Shown: in pieces, positions 36,885 through 48,918 of the stretch
Layout: each line of letters begins with the position of its first letter
How positions within the stretch are numbered: position 1 is the first letter of the stretch
Source: Blakeslea trispora
Lineage: Eukaryota; Mucoromycota; Mucoromycetes; Mucorales; Choanephoraceae
Reading direction: 5' to 3'
NCBI GenBank assembly: GCA_025331445.1
Contig: JAIWNE010000054.1
Location: forward strand, 153,449 to 217,448
Length of the DNA stretch: 64,000 nt
Notes under the pieces: generated by a model
Seen by the model: only the letters and a program-made list of their open reading frames with translations
What the model was told of the DNA's origin: nothing
Databases searched by the model: none
Made by a program: the position numbers and the translations under genes

Positions 36885-38826
36885 CTATTCATTTGAATTT
36901 CGAAGATGTTCAAGTGTGTTGGATAATGAGCTACTCAAGGTAGCTGCCAATGCAGCCGTTATACCAATAGTAAATCTAGACACCTTATTGGGTTCTGTTA
37001 TCCATTGAGTTCTCTCCAAGATTCGCTTGATTGTGTTTTCTGCTGGTCCTCTAACAAAGATATAGATCAGGGCCCAATACATCACACCATTCGCTGGTCC
37101 AAAAGATATTTGGATCATTTGATGTGTGAAAGCACTCATCCATGAGGCTATACGCTTTAATGGTGCAACAAGGGGCTGCTCTGTCAAAGTGTTTTGCTCA
37201 TGGAGGGAATGGTTTCTCGTTAAATAAGCCTTGTCTCGTGCTGCAGCTTCCCGTATGACTTTGTCACGAAGGTCTGGCTCAACCACAATGACAGAAGATG
37301 AACGATGGCGACGATTAAATGATGGTTCGCCTAGTGTAAGCGGCACTATTTTGTGTGCTGCTGTTGGATTGACAAAGGATGTAAGGAATTGATTTCCAGT
37401 ATGTAGACCAGCTGCGACAGATGGAATGTGATGGTTGGGCGAGTTAGATTGTAGCTGGTAGTTGAATTCAAGGTTATTTTCTGAGGAGTCTAATGTTGTT
37501 GAGTGTGATGATGGGTTATTTACAGGAATGAGTGATGTCGTGGTATCAGTTGGGGCAATGTTGTCAGTAACTTGATAAGGAGTGTCCGTTGTATGCATAC
37601 TTTTAGTAGGAGACATGGGTGGTGAAGGTAGTGATTCGTTTGTTGTCGGAAAGGGTTGGGTAGGTGTGGCAAGTTTTTCTCTTGGTACAGACACGATAGA
37701 CAGATTGTCTGTTGCATCAAAGAAGATGTCTGTATCACTTTCACTACGTATAGAAGGTTGACTAATTAGACTCGCAGAATCACTTGATGTGCTACTTGTT
37801 CGACTCTGCGAATTTGAGAGAGGTGGTGTATGAGATACCTGTGCTGGGCGATTTCCAGATCCATATTCTTGAAGAATTTCGTCTGATTCTAATGACCAGA
37901 TCTCTTGATTGGTTCCACCCATTTCTTCTGGAATCTGATCAGCAGAAACAAGCGGCTCCAGTTCATTGATAGTAGTGAATCGAATTGAATCTTTTGCTTC
38001 TTGATTTAACAGGTGCTTCATGACTGACCATATGCCTTGATAGACCCAGCTGAAATTGAGTACATTGATTGAACTGACAGTGTCTGGGAACCTTTCCTCA
38101 AGTATGTCTGACATGGTACGCATCAATTCGGGTGTCTAATTCAATTTCAGAAATAAGAATCATATTTTGAATTTAGTCTGTATAAGGTCTTACCACAGGT
38201 ATAAAGGGTGCTTGTGTAATATCGGCAATAACGGTGATTTGGGTAATGACTGGTTCACCTTTTCTTTCTCGATCACATGTCATTTTCCATGTCAATTGAC
38301 GTGCGATTTCCATCATTAAACAAGCATAAGGCTTAATTGAATGAGTGATAGACTGTGTATTGTCTGCAAACTGTGTAGGAAAATGCTTTGCTCTGACGAA
38401 TATCAGTGGCCTTCCAAAAGTGTCATGACCATGAAAGTAAGCAAAAGCGGTTTGCTGATAAAAGTCCATACAATCTTTTGGTGTCAAGTCTGCAACGCCT
38501 GCTTGAATTCTCCACTGAATAGTAGATAATACTCTTTGCACTGCTTTCTCGATATCAAACTTGGACGTTTTCAGGAAGCGAAACAGATTGGCTGTAGAGA
38601 TTTATACCATTAACATCACTGGTCTATATTCAACTGAAATAACAAGTAATAGCAACAAAATACCTCTATCCTCGAGATAGTGTTTTGTATCTGACAACTC
38701 CTTGTCAGACAAGTTCAATTGAGCAAGGCCATCGGTTATTTGACCAAATAGCTTCTCGATGTTTTCTTTGTTTTCTCTGTATTGTGAGTCTATTGTACTG
38801 AATCTCTCTTGGTCTTGTAACGACAT
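36885..38826 (-). CDS. CRAL-TRIO (Sec14-like) domain protein
   Basis: Probable lipid-binding or lipid-transfer protein. Exons 38664-38826, 38194-38591 and 36885-38135 give 603 residues. The N-terminal helical part (LEDRGANLFRFLKTSKFDIE, spliced) leads into the lipid-binding domain (AFAYFHGHDTFGRPLIFVRA, VITQITVIADITQ, DTVSSINVLNFSWVYQGIW). ELEPLVSADQIPEEMGGTN ends the domain. A Ser/Thr/Pro-rich disordered stretch follows at about 295-480. The C-terminus has hydrophobic segments (GVMYWALIYIFVRG; IGITAALAATLSSSL), so it may associate with membranes. It runs tail-to-tail with TOM1, 76 bp between stops. Confidence 0.85.
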
Positions 38827-39953
38827 AATAATAATGAATTTACGATCAGAAAAAAAAAAAGAGAGAGAGATAAGTGAATCTTATGCCTTTTTAGATCTTT
38901 ATGCAAACTCTGAGTATGATTTTAAAAGTCAGCTTGCATTACGTCAAAAGCTCAAACGATCTAACATTGTAAAGATGTACAGCCGTACAAAAAAAAAAAA
39001 AAAAAAAAAAAAAATTCACGCCCAACAATGATGTCGACTGACTCGAAAATAAAGTCGTGCTCACGTGCCATGAACTTTTGCGACGTGTTAGTTACCATTG
39101 CTCAATGTTTCCAATCTCATCAGCTTCTTTTGCTACTTGTTCAGATTTAGATATGATGATTTTAAAGAGCAATTCCTTTTACTATAAAAAAAGAAGCCAG
39201 GCATAGGTTGCTCTTGTCACCTCAATTGCAACAACAAAATAATCGACAATAGAACACACTAAATATTGTTATATTCATTAGATTGTGCATTCTCTTTCTT
39301 GTCTCAAGGCTCATTTCTCCAAAGTAACTTTTTATGTTTTTAATAAGAAACGATGAATTACTATTATCTATTGTGATGCAAAGCATACAACTACAAACTC
39401 TCTCATCTTTTAAACTATTATATCCGAGAAACATGTGTTGTATTTGTCTTTTGAATAGGGTTTTGTAACTTAGCAAGTTAAGTGAGACAAATTATAGGCC
39501 TTTATTAAGGTGAAGAGAAAAAGTGTCAGACACGATAAAAAACTCTTCTTAACCAGATCGGTATTTAAATTATATAAATGAGCTGTGGTGAATACCACAA
39601 CATGGCTATATTTATTATCTATCTTTTGTATCGCTTAAGATTGTTTATGTTGTCAGGAAGTGTTCTTCCTCCTCTTTTTTTCTTTGAACACCAATGTCAC
39701 TTTCAACTGGCAAGAATAACCACTCAACACTACGCATCATCTCCTATCAGGCTCGATGAAAGTAAAGACAAATGTCTTTTAAAAAAAAGTTTGAGTATAC
39801 CACCTTGATTCTTCAGAAAGCATTCACTATTTTGGAGATATTTCTTCCAACTTCTTCTTCTGCAACTGGTATTTGAACTTCTTCAAGCTTGACCAAGCGA
39901 CAGACATATCTTCTCGTCCTTGCCTTGCCACTGACTGTGTAATTGTTCATGTT

Positions 39954-39954
<1 letters not shown>

Positions 39955-40002
<48 letters not shown>
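39955..40002. repeat. (CT)24 microsatellite
   Basis: Forty-eight consecutive bases of perfect CT dinucleotide repeat. It lies in the gene-poor stretch between the CRAL-TRIO and profilin genes and is a candidate length-polymorphic marker. Confidence 0.97.
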
Positions 40003-40004
<2 letters not shown>

Positions 40005-40062
40005 CCCGTAGACTTTCCTAGCACCCACTGTATTGTTGATTTTGGTGACTAAAAAAAAAAGA

Positions 40063-40231
40063 TGAGGAAGGTCGCTGGAATATCTTGACTCGTATTCTGC
40101 TACATAAAGGACTTTTCAGTGATTCTGTAAGAATCTGGTATGACTTGATAGTTTATAAACCTCACACTTTGTGCTTCATTTTCTATTTTATTGTTAGCAA
40201 GAATTTCGATTACCAAGTTGATGTTCTTACC
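40063..40231 (+). pseudogene. orphan exon-like fragment
   Basis: A + strand frame reads EEGRWNILTRILLHKGLFSD. If a 71-nt intron with GTAAGA and TTGTTAG borders is removed, the protein ends DSQEFRLPS and stops at 40229-40231. No upstream exon with a start could be found, and the family is unknown. It may be the remnant of a gene end. Confidence 0.25.
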
Positions 40232-41458
40232 CACATCGCTTTCTCCACGTTTTCCTTGTAAGGCTTCTCTTGACTAGCAACTATCATATATATTTGAAGC
40301 TTCAAACACCTGGGCATGACAAACAAGGATCAGCTCATTTAAATTCTCAAGATAACAAACCGAAGCATCCTTCATATTTCTTACTCTATTAGTACATATC
40401 TTAGCATTCAAATCGTTTTACTCTGCTCAACAGAAAATACAGCAAGCTTGTTTAAAGCAGATGAGGCTAATTTAAACAAAAAAAAAGCAAACATGGGGTT
40501 TGGGTCGGTTGATTTATAGTCCAAAGAAAAAGAGAAGCAGTTCTTTATGATCACAAAGACAGTTTCCCTTTACTTGTTTCTTTTTGTCTAGTGAAAAAAA
40601 AGAATGATTGAATTTAAGAGAGGACAACAACTTGTTATGGTCAGCTTGTATACAGTCATAACGCATTATCAAAGCGACACGAGTGAATACGACCAAGTGC
40701 ATCATACCTATAGCTGGCTTGAGTTTATTCCTATCAAGGAAAAATGCTGTTGGAAATATGCAAGTAACTTAGTGTCTATGATCTAGCCATTTTTTTTTTC
40801 ACCAGCTTGAGTTCTCTGGTGCAAAACCAATGGTACAATTCGCGAAATTTATAGCCCGCTTTATCAAATCAAAGTAAAAGGCTATATCTCTCAGCGTGCA
40901 ACCTATTTCTGGAAATAGTGTACACTCTATGCTAGTTTTATGTGGGCTGATGGGTCTACCTTGAACTATGCCCTTTTCTTTTTGTTTAACCCACCAAGAC
41001 ATTGCTAAAACAGTGCCTTGTTCTTAACACAAGAAATAAAATAAAAAGAACCGAGAAAGCCTTATTAGAGTGTCAGTCAATTGTTTCGTTTTATTTTGAA
41101 TGATGCAAAGTCCACTCTTAAATAAACATAGCATGAAGCTTCATTTTTATTTTATTTTTTGGTGTATGATCTATTTACGGAAATGGTGTAAGGCCTCTTA
41201 AAAAAGAAATTGCAGGACACTTTCTGCCTTTAATACACGTGATTTGTTTAACTCCGTCCCTCAGGAGTTGCCAGCAAACGCAGAGACAGCCCGAGCAAAG
41301 TAAGTGAGGAGGGAAAGTGATTGAGAGTGAGAGAAGATGGGGCAAAGTTAATTTAAAAAAAAAAAAGTTATTATTATATACGTTGTCCGTCCTTTTATTT
41401 TCGTTTTTTTTTTCTTTAATTCTTTTTTTTTTTTTTATATATACACACATCTCTAAAT

Positions 41459-42166
41459 ATGTCTTGGCAAGCTTACGTTGATTCTAACCTTCTTGGTACT
41501 GGCCATGTCTCTCAAGCCGCCATCTACGGTTTGAACGGTGGTGAATGGGCCAAGAGTGCTGGTTTCCAAGTAAGATGAAACACACTATATAGTAAACTTC
41601 CAAAGCTCATCTCGCTTTTGCTTTTTTTTTTCTGTTACAGTTGAACTCTAACGAAGTCAAGGAAATCACTGATGCTTTCTCCAACAGTGAAGGTGTCCTT
41701 GCCAGTGGTGTTCACGTTAACGGTGTCAAGTACCTTACCATCAGAGCCGAAGAAAACCTCATTTATGCCAAGAAGGTACGTTATTTTTTTTTAAGAAATA
41801 AAGGGAGAATCGAGAAATAAGGTGGCCACGAGAAAGGACTTTTCCCCCCTGTCTTTTTCTTCTTGGAAAGAATCACTCGAGAAACAAACCAAAGTAAAAG
41901 AAAGGCAAAAAGGACAACTCTTTCTAAACTGCTTCTCTAATTTTAGGGTGCTGAAGGTATCTGTATCGCAAAGACTAACCAAGCCTTCTTGGTTGGTACT
42001 TATAAGGAAGGTATTCAACCTGGTAACTGTAACAAGGTTGTTGAAGGTTTAGCAGACTACTTGAAGTCTACTGGTTACGTATGTATTTAGTTTGTTTTTT
42101 TATCTAATATGGACTATAGACTAACTTGATTTACGCGTCTTTTTTTTTTTAATATATTTATAGTAA
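41459..42166 (+). CDS. profilin
   Basis: Cytosolic actin-monomer-binding protein that feeds filament assembly by formins and binds poly-proline and phosphoinositides. Exons 41459-41569, 41641-41775, 41947-42078 and 42164-42166 give 126 residues, the same length as yeast profilin. N-terminus MSWQAYVDSNLLGTGHVSQA carries the conserved Trp/Tyr poly-proline surface; also AAIYGLNGGEWAKS, GVHVNGVKYLTIRAEE and the C-terminal VVEGLADYLKSTGY. The fourth exon appears to hold only the stop codon; reading through intron 3 instead would add three residues (VCI). The other splice borders are canonical. Confidence 0.95.
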
Positions 42167-44227
42167 ATCTCCTCTCTTTTTTGTTTGAATAAACAACCAC
42201 CTCTTTTTTTTTTCTTCTGTTGCTGTAATAAATTGTGTTATACAATTGCATAATACAACATGCTATTCATCTTTATGTACATTAAGTTATGTTTGCTATG
42301 ATTGATACGAGCTCTCTTCTCCCCTCTCCTTTCTTTATTTTCTCTCTTTTGATTGATGAACATGAATTGTTTTATTAACGGACTTTGCTTTCAGGTTGCC
42401 TGTCTTTTTCTTCTGCCAAAAGCAGGTATGCTCTACACCATCCAACATGCTTGTTTATTTTGTTTGTCTCGGGAAATAATATATTAAAAGACTGATAGGA
42501 CAATTACTGCCTCTTGCGAAAACGGCTCATGCAAGCCCAGGAACAAGAAGCATGCCATTAAGGACATCTTATTCAAAGAAAACTTGCTTGTCATGGCATT
42601 CTAAATGATCAAAAGTTTTGCTCGTTTTGATGTATATGCAAAGAATATCCAAAGCGAGTCTTTTTTTTTTCTTTCTTTGCAATAAGCTTGTGAATGTCCC
42701 TTTCAGTCTGTTCATCAGCCTCAATGATTTAAATGATGATGAAAGTTGGTCAGTCAATTTTGTCACATATATCTATTCATGTTATCAGCAAGAGTGTATA
42801 GTTGAAAGTATCATATGTTACATGACTTTAATCAATCAGTAGTATTACAACACAACCACTTTAGACAGATGCCAACATACAAACCGAGAGAGAGAGAAGA
42901 CAATTTAGGGGATTTTCTTCCTCTGATCTCAAGCTGAGAGGAAATGTTGATTGTGCTTTATATGTTGTACAGAGTTACTTGAACAACATGCTATGCCAGC
43001 AGCTGTAAATAGATAGTGCATATACTAGTACTTTATGAAAGTCCATAGGCGAGCCGAGGGCCGAATAAAAGAAAGAAAAAAAAGAGAGAGACAGTAAAAA
43101 ATGCCCTTTAACTTTGCTTTTAATTATTTTGAATATTGATCAATCAACATGAACAATTCAAACGGCCATTGCCTTACTATGGACACCATTTCTATGCGCT
43201 TCTCGGGACTAGGTCGAAAAAGCTTGATTTGTTCTTTGAATTTTTTAAATGCACAGTATGAAGTTGAGCCATCTGATTGGCTAATTTAGTTTTTCATAAT
43301 AAAAAAGAAAGGAGAGGAAAGACTTTAGGTTCGACAAACTAAGGCCTATCCTATAGCTGTAAATGGGAATAAAAAGACAGCATTGGCAAATGAGTTCTGG
43401 ACTGTCTGTGAGAAATTCTAATCTCTATTCTCCCCCATAGCAAAGTGGAGACTCAAATTAAAACCTTCCTTTTAAAACAAAATCCGCCCAACATGATGCA
43501 GAAAATTAGATATCCGTTATTATGAGAAAGGGAGAAGCATGTTGGTTTTACCTTGCTTGCTTCCTTTCCCTTCTCTCTTGAAGAAATCAAAAACTGACAT
43601 AGAGACCATAGTAAAATTGAATTTAAGCCATCTTCCACACACAATTTTTCTCTCTCTCTTTTTTTTTTGGGGAGAAGAAATAAAAAAAAAAGATAATCAA
43701 GAGAAGGGTTGGCCTATTTAAGAAAATCACAGAGGGCTGAATCAAAAAAAAAAAAATACGATACGCGTGTTTTTCATCTCCCGCACTTGACATTCATTTC
43801 AAGAAAAAAAGAGAAAATATCGGATTGCTTTTCATGGCGTACGTAAAAAAAAAAAAGGAAGCGAAATGAAGGGGAATTTCTTCAAGATAAAAGAAGCGCT
43901 TATTCCTTAGATAAGCTAAAGACTTGAAGAATAGAGAAAGAAAGAGAAAGAGAAAAGAAGAAGAAAAGAAGCAAAAGAGGAAAGAATAAAGACAAGACCT
44001 TGATTTCGGTTGTGTTCCGTTCTTTGTCTCCGGTAAGACCAATAAAAATGAATGTACCTGTTTAACTGAAAAATCAAGTGCGTCATCTATTTTCTCTTGT
44101 TGTCTGAAAAAAAAAAAAAGTTTTTTCCCCCCTTTTTTTTAAGTTTCTTTTTCTTTCTCTTTTTTTTTCCCTTTCCTCCCCCCTTTCTTTCTTCACACAT
44201 ACCTTCTCTCTCTTTTTTTTTCTTACT
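42167..44227. other. intergenic region, nothing recognised
   Basis: Two kilobases between profilin and the LIS1 gene, with many A/T and AG-rich runs (43660-43700, 43750, 43930-43990, 44105-44220) close to the LIS1 start. Short open frames only; no protein family or RNA recognised. Confidence 0.5.
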
Positions 44228-45956
44228 ATGACAAGTATTCTTTCTGATCGTCAGAAAGACGAGTTGTAAGTTCTTTGTCTTTATATCTAAAAAAGAAAGC
44301 CTGTGTGTCTCACCTGACAATAGGCACAAAGCCATATTAGATTATCTCAGCACAAATGGATTTACCGAATCTTTCAATGTCCTCAAGTCTGAAACACACA
44401 ACGAGGATTTTATGGCTGACCCAAAGCAGAAATATGCAGGTTTATTAGAGAAAAAATGGACTTCAGTTATCCGTCTTCAAAAGAAGGTAAAAAAAAAAAT
44501 AAAATAAAATAAAATAAAGGGAAGCGGGCTGATAAACTAACTATTTTCTAGATTATGGAATTAGAAACAAAATCAGCCCAAATGCAAGAAGAAATTAACA
44601 ATGCACCCGTCAGGAAGCAGACATCCTCTGTTGATTGGATCCCTCGTGCCCCTGAAAGAGTGAGCATGACAGGCCATAGAAGTCCTGTTACCCGTATTGC
44701 TTTCCACCCAGTCTATCAAACACTGGCTTCCTCTTCTGAAGACACTACCATCAAGATTTGGGATTACGAAACAGGAGAATTTGAACGTACATTAAAGGGA
44801 CATACAAAGTCAGTTCAAGATGTCGGATTTGATCCCAAAGGCAATTTCTTGGGTAAAGAAATATATATTTATATATAATACAGTATAATAAGGCTAATTT
44901 CTTTTCTTTTTTTTTTTCTAAAAAGTTTCATGTTCTGCTGATCTTTCAATCAAAGTATGGGATATCAATAATGACTATAAATGTATCAAGACCTTGTTTG
45001 GTCATGATCATAGTGTCTCTTCTGTTGGCTATATGCCTTCTGGCGATATGATCATCTCAGCATCACGTGACAAGACGATCAAGCTATGGGATGCTGCATC
45101 AGGGTAAGAAGAAAAAAGAAAGCATGTCTTGACGCGCGGTTTTGTTTATTTTTTTTTTTATTGTTTATAGTTACTGTATAAAGACATTAGCTGGACATTT
45201 AGATTGGGTTAGAACAGTGAAGCCTAGTGAAGATGGTCGATATCTAGTATCTGCTTCAAATGATCAAGTAAGCCATTTCTTTTATACATAACTTGTTTCC
45301 CATCTAACATGTATTGACCCTTTCTAGACTGCTCGATTATGGGATGTACAGTCAGGTGAAGCCAAGATGGAATTCCGTGGACATGAACATGTAGTTGAAT
45401 GTGCTATTTTCGTGCCTATTAATGCATACCCTTACATTCAAGAACTGATTGGTGATGAGGTAAGTGTCACTACCATCTCCTTTTCTTGACCTCTAGCTCA
45501 CCTCTTGCTTAAAAAGAACAAACAAAAAGATCCTATGGCAGGTCAATATATCATTACAGCATCAAGAGACAAAACCATCAAATTATGGAACTCAAATGGA
45601 CAATTGTTACACACGCTTGTAAGTTCATAATGACGATCATCATGTATCCATTCTGACAATTATCATAGATTGGCCATGATAACTGGGTTAGAGGCTTGGT
45701 TGTACATCCTAATGGTAAATATCTCTTGAGTGCATCTGATGATAAGACAATCAAGATCTGGGATTTAAAGACGGGTCGATGCCAAAAGACAATAGATGCT
45801 CATTCTCATTTTGTGACATGCATATCGTAAGTAAACGAGAAAGCTTGACCATGCTCATATTTACTTAATTGCATATTACTAGTTATTGTCATATCAGTCC
45901 TGTTGTTGCAACAGGCAGTGTAGATCAAACCATCAAGCTTTGGCAATGTCGATAAT
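44228..45956 (+). CDS. PAC1: LIS1/PAC1/NudF dynein regulator
   Basis: Cytoplasmic WD40 protein that binds dynein and Nud proteins for nuclear migration and hyphal transport. Nine exons: 44228-44265, 44324-44486, 44552-44852, 44926-45103, 45171-45267, 45328-45459, 45517-45618, 45669-45826 and 45893-45956, giving 410 residues, identical in length to human LIS1. The N-terminal LisH is at about 8-40 ([20 protein letters not shown]), then a coiled coil ([20 protein letters not shown]). Seven WD repeats follow, e.g. [90 protein letters not shown] and [11 protein letters not shown]. Confidence 0.96.
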
Positions 45957-46137
45957 TCTATATATTTTTTTTTTAATACCTCTCTCTTTTCTTTCCTTTT
46001 ATATATCACATATTTAATTCTACACCATATATTTCATATGCGTGGTTTATATACAAATCATATTTCTTTTCTTTTTTTTCTCTCTCTCTTTCCCTTTCAC
46101 TCGTTTGTTATACAATAGAATCTTTCTTTTTTTTTTA

Positions 46138-47415
46138 TCATGATGCATTTGTCTGTAAAAAGGCTTGAACAACAGGTTCTGTCATAAGCTGATGTTGAAG
46201 TTGATTTAGGCTTTTCATCGATTGATGAATCAGTTGTTGTTCTTCTGTTTGATAGATAACAACTTGACTTGATAATGCGTTGCTATCTTGGTTGCTAGGT
46301 TGTGCCAGTAGATATTCAAGAGCCTGAATCAACAGAACAACAGCTCGCAACTGAATCACAGGAAAATACTCAAATTGACAAACAACTTGCTCAAGATCTG
46401 AAAGGGAGGTGATGGTTTGACCCTGAAGATCCAACCCATTCTCTGTAAAGACCATGTCCACTTCATCTGGATCCAATACAGCCAAATACATAATCATAAC
46501 AGATGTCCAGTCCCAACCTGCCCTTTCAATCCCTTGCTTTTGAGGATCAGGCAGATTCAGCTTAAGGGTAGATGGTGTGATATGTCGAAGCCATTGTGCC
46601 TTAGGCATACCATCTTCATTCAAGAAGAAAGGCATCCAAGGTAAAGTGAGAACGGAAGGCACGGGATTGCCGGGTATACAAAAACCATGAATAAACAACA
46701 ACTCTTGGTTTGGTTTGGCTCCATAGGATAACATGAGCTCTTGACCTTGCTCAACTGCCTCTGTATTGACCAACACAAGATCGCCCGACGCCAAGAGTTC
46801 CCAACGCAAGTTGGGTTGCTGACTATGGTTGGCAAAGTCAAAAAAGGGAATCATGGCCAGTCGATCGGGCTTGATCTCTACCACCCGAGACCAAAGGACA
46901 GCATCGGCCCAGAGGATCATCTCGAGTGTTACTTGATCGAGCCAACCGACAGAAGGAAGTGAGGCGTGGTATTGTTCTAGGCGACTACGCTTGGCACGAA
47001 CAGCATGAGATAGACTGGTTCCGTCAAGGACAGTAGGTTGAAACAAGACATGATGTTCCTTGAAGAAATCGATCGAGGGTAACATGACCATATAGTCAGA
47101 CCAAACAGTCTCTTGGTCAATAAAATAACAATAGACAAGAAACAAGGTCAAGACGCGACGTTGTTCAGAGGGTTGTAAAAGCGCTTCTCTTTGTGGATAA
47201 CACTCTATCAAGGTCTCTTCAAATACAGGACTGACCTCTAAGGCTTTGGCCGAAGTGATCAATAGGGCAGAAGGAATATGGACCATCGATACATTTGGTT
47301 CAGGTGTATCTTGCAAGCAAAATAAGCCATAGCCTGTATCATTCAAGGTCTTTTTCACTTTGATACGATCATGTTGAATGCCTTTGGACTGAGCCCATTT
47401 TAGAAAATTGTCCAT
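46138..47415 (-). CDS. SET-domain protein lysine methyltransferase, Rubisco-LSMT/RKM type
   Basis: Probable methyltransferase for non-histone lysines (ribosomal proteins or translation factors in the yeast RKM/EFM members). Single exon, 425 residues. The N-terminus MDNFLKWAQSKGI resembles the family's opening helix. The SET core is split by an inserted helical region, as usual here: TGYGLFCLQDTPEPNVSMVHI, then MIPFFDFANHSQQPNLRWEL with the NH motif near the AdoMet site, and LVNTEAVEQGQELMLSYGAK with the conserved Tyr. A C-terminal substrate-binding helical domain completes the protein. The target cannot be told from sequence. Confidence 0.87.
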   Translation of the reverse strand: MDNFLKWAQSKGIQHDRIKVKKTLNDTGYGLFCLQDTPEPNVSMVHIPSALLITSAKALEVSPVFEETLIECYPQREALLQPSEQRRVLTLFLVYCYFIDQETVWSDYMVMLPSIDFFKEHHVLFQPTVLDGTSLSHAVRAKRSRLEQYHASLPSVGWLDQVTLEMILWADAVLWSRVVEIKPDRLAMIPFFDFANHSQQPNLRWELLASGDLVLVNTEAVEQGQELMLSYGAKPNQELLFIHGFCIPGNPVPSVLTLPWMPFFLNEDGMPKAQWLRHITPSTLKLNLPDPQKQGIERAGWDWTSVMIMYLAVLDPDEVDMVFTENGLDLQGQTITSLSDLEQVVCQFEYFPVIQLRAVVLLIQALEYLLAQPSNQDSNALSSQVVIYQTEEQQLIHQSMKSLNQLQHQLMTEPVVQAFLQTNAS

Positions 47416-47451
47416 TTGAGAAACAAAATAAAAGAAGAAAAAAGAGTGTGT

Positions 47452-48583
47452 TTAATTTAATGGTAGTCTCTCGGTAAAATCAGATCGAAGAAAAGGGGCT
47501 AAAAATAAACGACCTGTCAAGGTCATGAAACTCAATTGAGCTAGAATACAAGCAACCCGCTTCAAGCCTGTAGGTCTTTTTGTTGAAGAGACAAACTTGG
47601 TTTCCAGCGTACAGGCAACACCATGCAGTAGAAAGAAAGATAGGTTTTCTAGTGTTGCTCTTCGAAATAAACTCCAGATGATGAGTTCATGGAAGACACC
47701 ACTGACGGCAAATGCTAGCAAACCGCGACTTGCTTTAGATGGGCTTGATTTTGATGATCTGTAATTGTTGAATACTTGGGCATGTAATAAATTACGCACA
47801 GGCTTATTCCAACGATGACTTACAAAAAAAAAAAGGACATTTAGCTTAAACAATATGCTTTTCTTTTTTTTTCTTTCTTTTACCTCCAAAAATCTCTTGG
47901 ACTATTTTATATAGAAAAAGAAAGAATCATAAATACCAAAAAAGAAAAAGAGCATGATGAAAGATAACATACCTTGTAGCCAAATAGGGTGCATCAAACA
48001 CATCAATGATGCGTTTACCTGAGACAATCTCAACAACACCTGCCAAAATATCAGATGCACCCAAGATTAGATAGGCCTTGACACCAAATAAGAAAGTATT
48101 GATGAAACTGGTTGTACTGAAATAAGGATATTGAAATATCTCCTGAGGTTTAGATGGTAACCATTGATCCACAAGAACAGTTAGCGCAACTAATTTAGTG
48201 ACACCTCGCACCAGCTTCCAAAATCCCTCTGAGGGCTTGGCTGGTCTAGATGAATCAATGACTGTTTGAGAAAGTGCCTTGATCCATTGTTTCATTGTCA
48301 AATGTTCTGAGGGTAAATAAGCACTATAGGAAGCCAGGAACCAAGGAAGAGCAGCAAATGCTACATTGTTGGGTTGAAAAGGAGATATGATCACCAAGGG
48401 AACAACAGCATGAGCAGCGACGATCGAGATTCTGATGATGCGTTTGCCTATAGGTAACTGATGGCGTAATAAAAAGTAGTCGGTACCCAACATGCAGGTA
48501 TAAAGACCCAACAAGTAAGATCCCGGTACTACTTTGGGTGAAGGTAGTGGTATATTAAGTAAAGATGATTCATAAACTGGCAT
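47452..48583 (-). CDS. wax-synthase-like membrane acyltransferase
   Basis: Multi-pass ER membrane protein of the wax synthase/MBOAT-related family, expected to esterify alcohols or other acceptors with fatty acyl-CoA. Exons 47973-48583, 47884-47901 (18 nt) and 47452-47818 give 331 residues. The microexon is required to build the family motif YLATSPRDFWSHRWNKPVRN. The second hallmark is the His of FAVSGVFHELIIW. Hydrophobic segments run throughout (LLGLYTCMLGTDYFLL, ISIVAAHAVVPLVI, LVALTVLVDQWL). It ends 36 bp from the SET gene's start on the same strand. Substrate unknown. Confidence 0.85.
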
Positions 48584-48918
48584 GGTGAAGAACTCAAAAA
48601 AAAAAGAAGTGAAAGAAAGGGGGAAGGAAAACCTAAAATGCTATATTGAAGAGCGGTAATGAAATTCGAAAGAGAAAGTGTGGACTATAGGTTTGGTGGG
48701 CATGAATAAAGCAAAAGAGGGCTATCATTGCTTATGAAGGAATCATGTATAGTTTGTTCTTATGGCTTGAGTATTTGTCAATATCTGCATAACATGTTGG
48801 GGCCAGTTGCATTGATACACATTCAGTGTAGTGCAGTAAAAGAGAGCAATTTGGTACCTTTTTTCTTTTTTTTTTTCTGAAATAATTTTTTCTCTTCCTT
48901 TTTTTTGCACTAATTAGA
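48584..48918. promoter_or_regulatory. divergent promoter region, wax-synthase-like and SRR1-like genes
   Basis: 335 bp between two divergent start codons, with a T-rich tract from 48858 to 48906 before the SRR1-like gene. No specific element claimed. Confidence 0.4.

Larger units (their letters stand above)
38827..41458. other. gene-poor region with a poly(A) tract, CT repeat and exon-like patches
   Basis: 2.6 kb without an assignable gene. It holds an A26 run at 38989-39014, a (CT)24 microsatellite at 39955-40002, and + strand coding-like patches at 38834-38988 and about 40063-40210. The region before profilin (41350-41455) is T-rich with TATA-like ATATATAC. No RNA gene recognised. Confidence 0.5.

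Noticed and set aside
39813..40028. Minus-strand frame with a long Arg-Glu run
   Set aside because: The run is only the translated (CT)24 microsatellite; the rest has no recognisable protein.
44087..44335. Minus-strand Lys/Glu/Arg-rich frame before LIS1
   Set aside because: It is the reverse translation of the CT/T-rich leader of the LIS1 gene.
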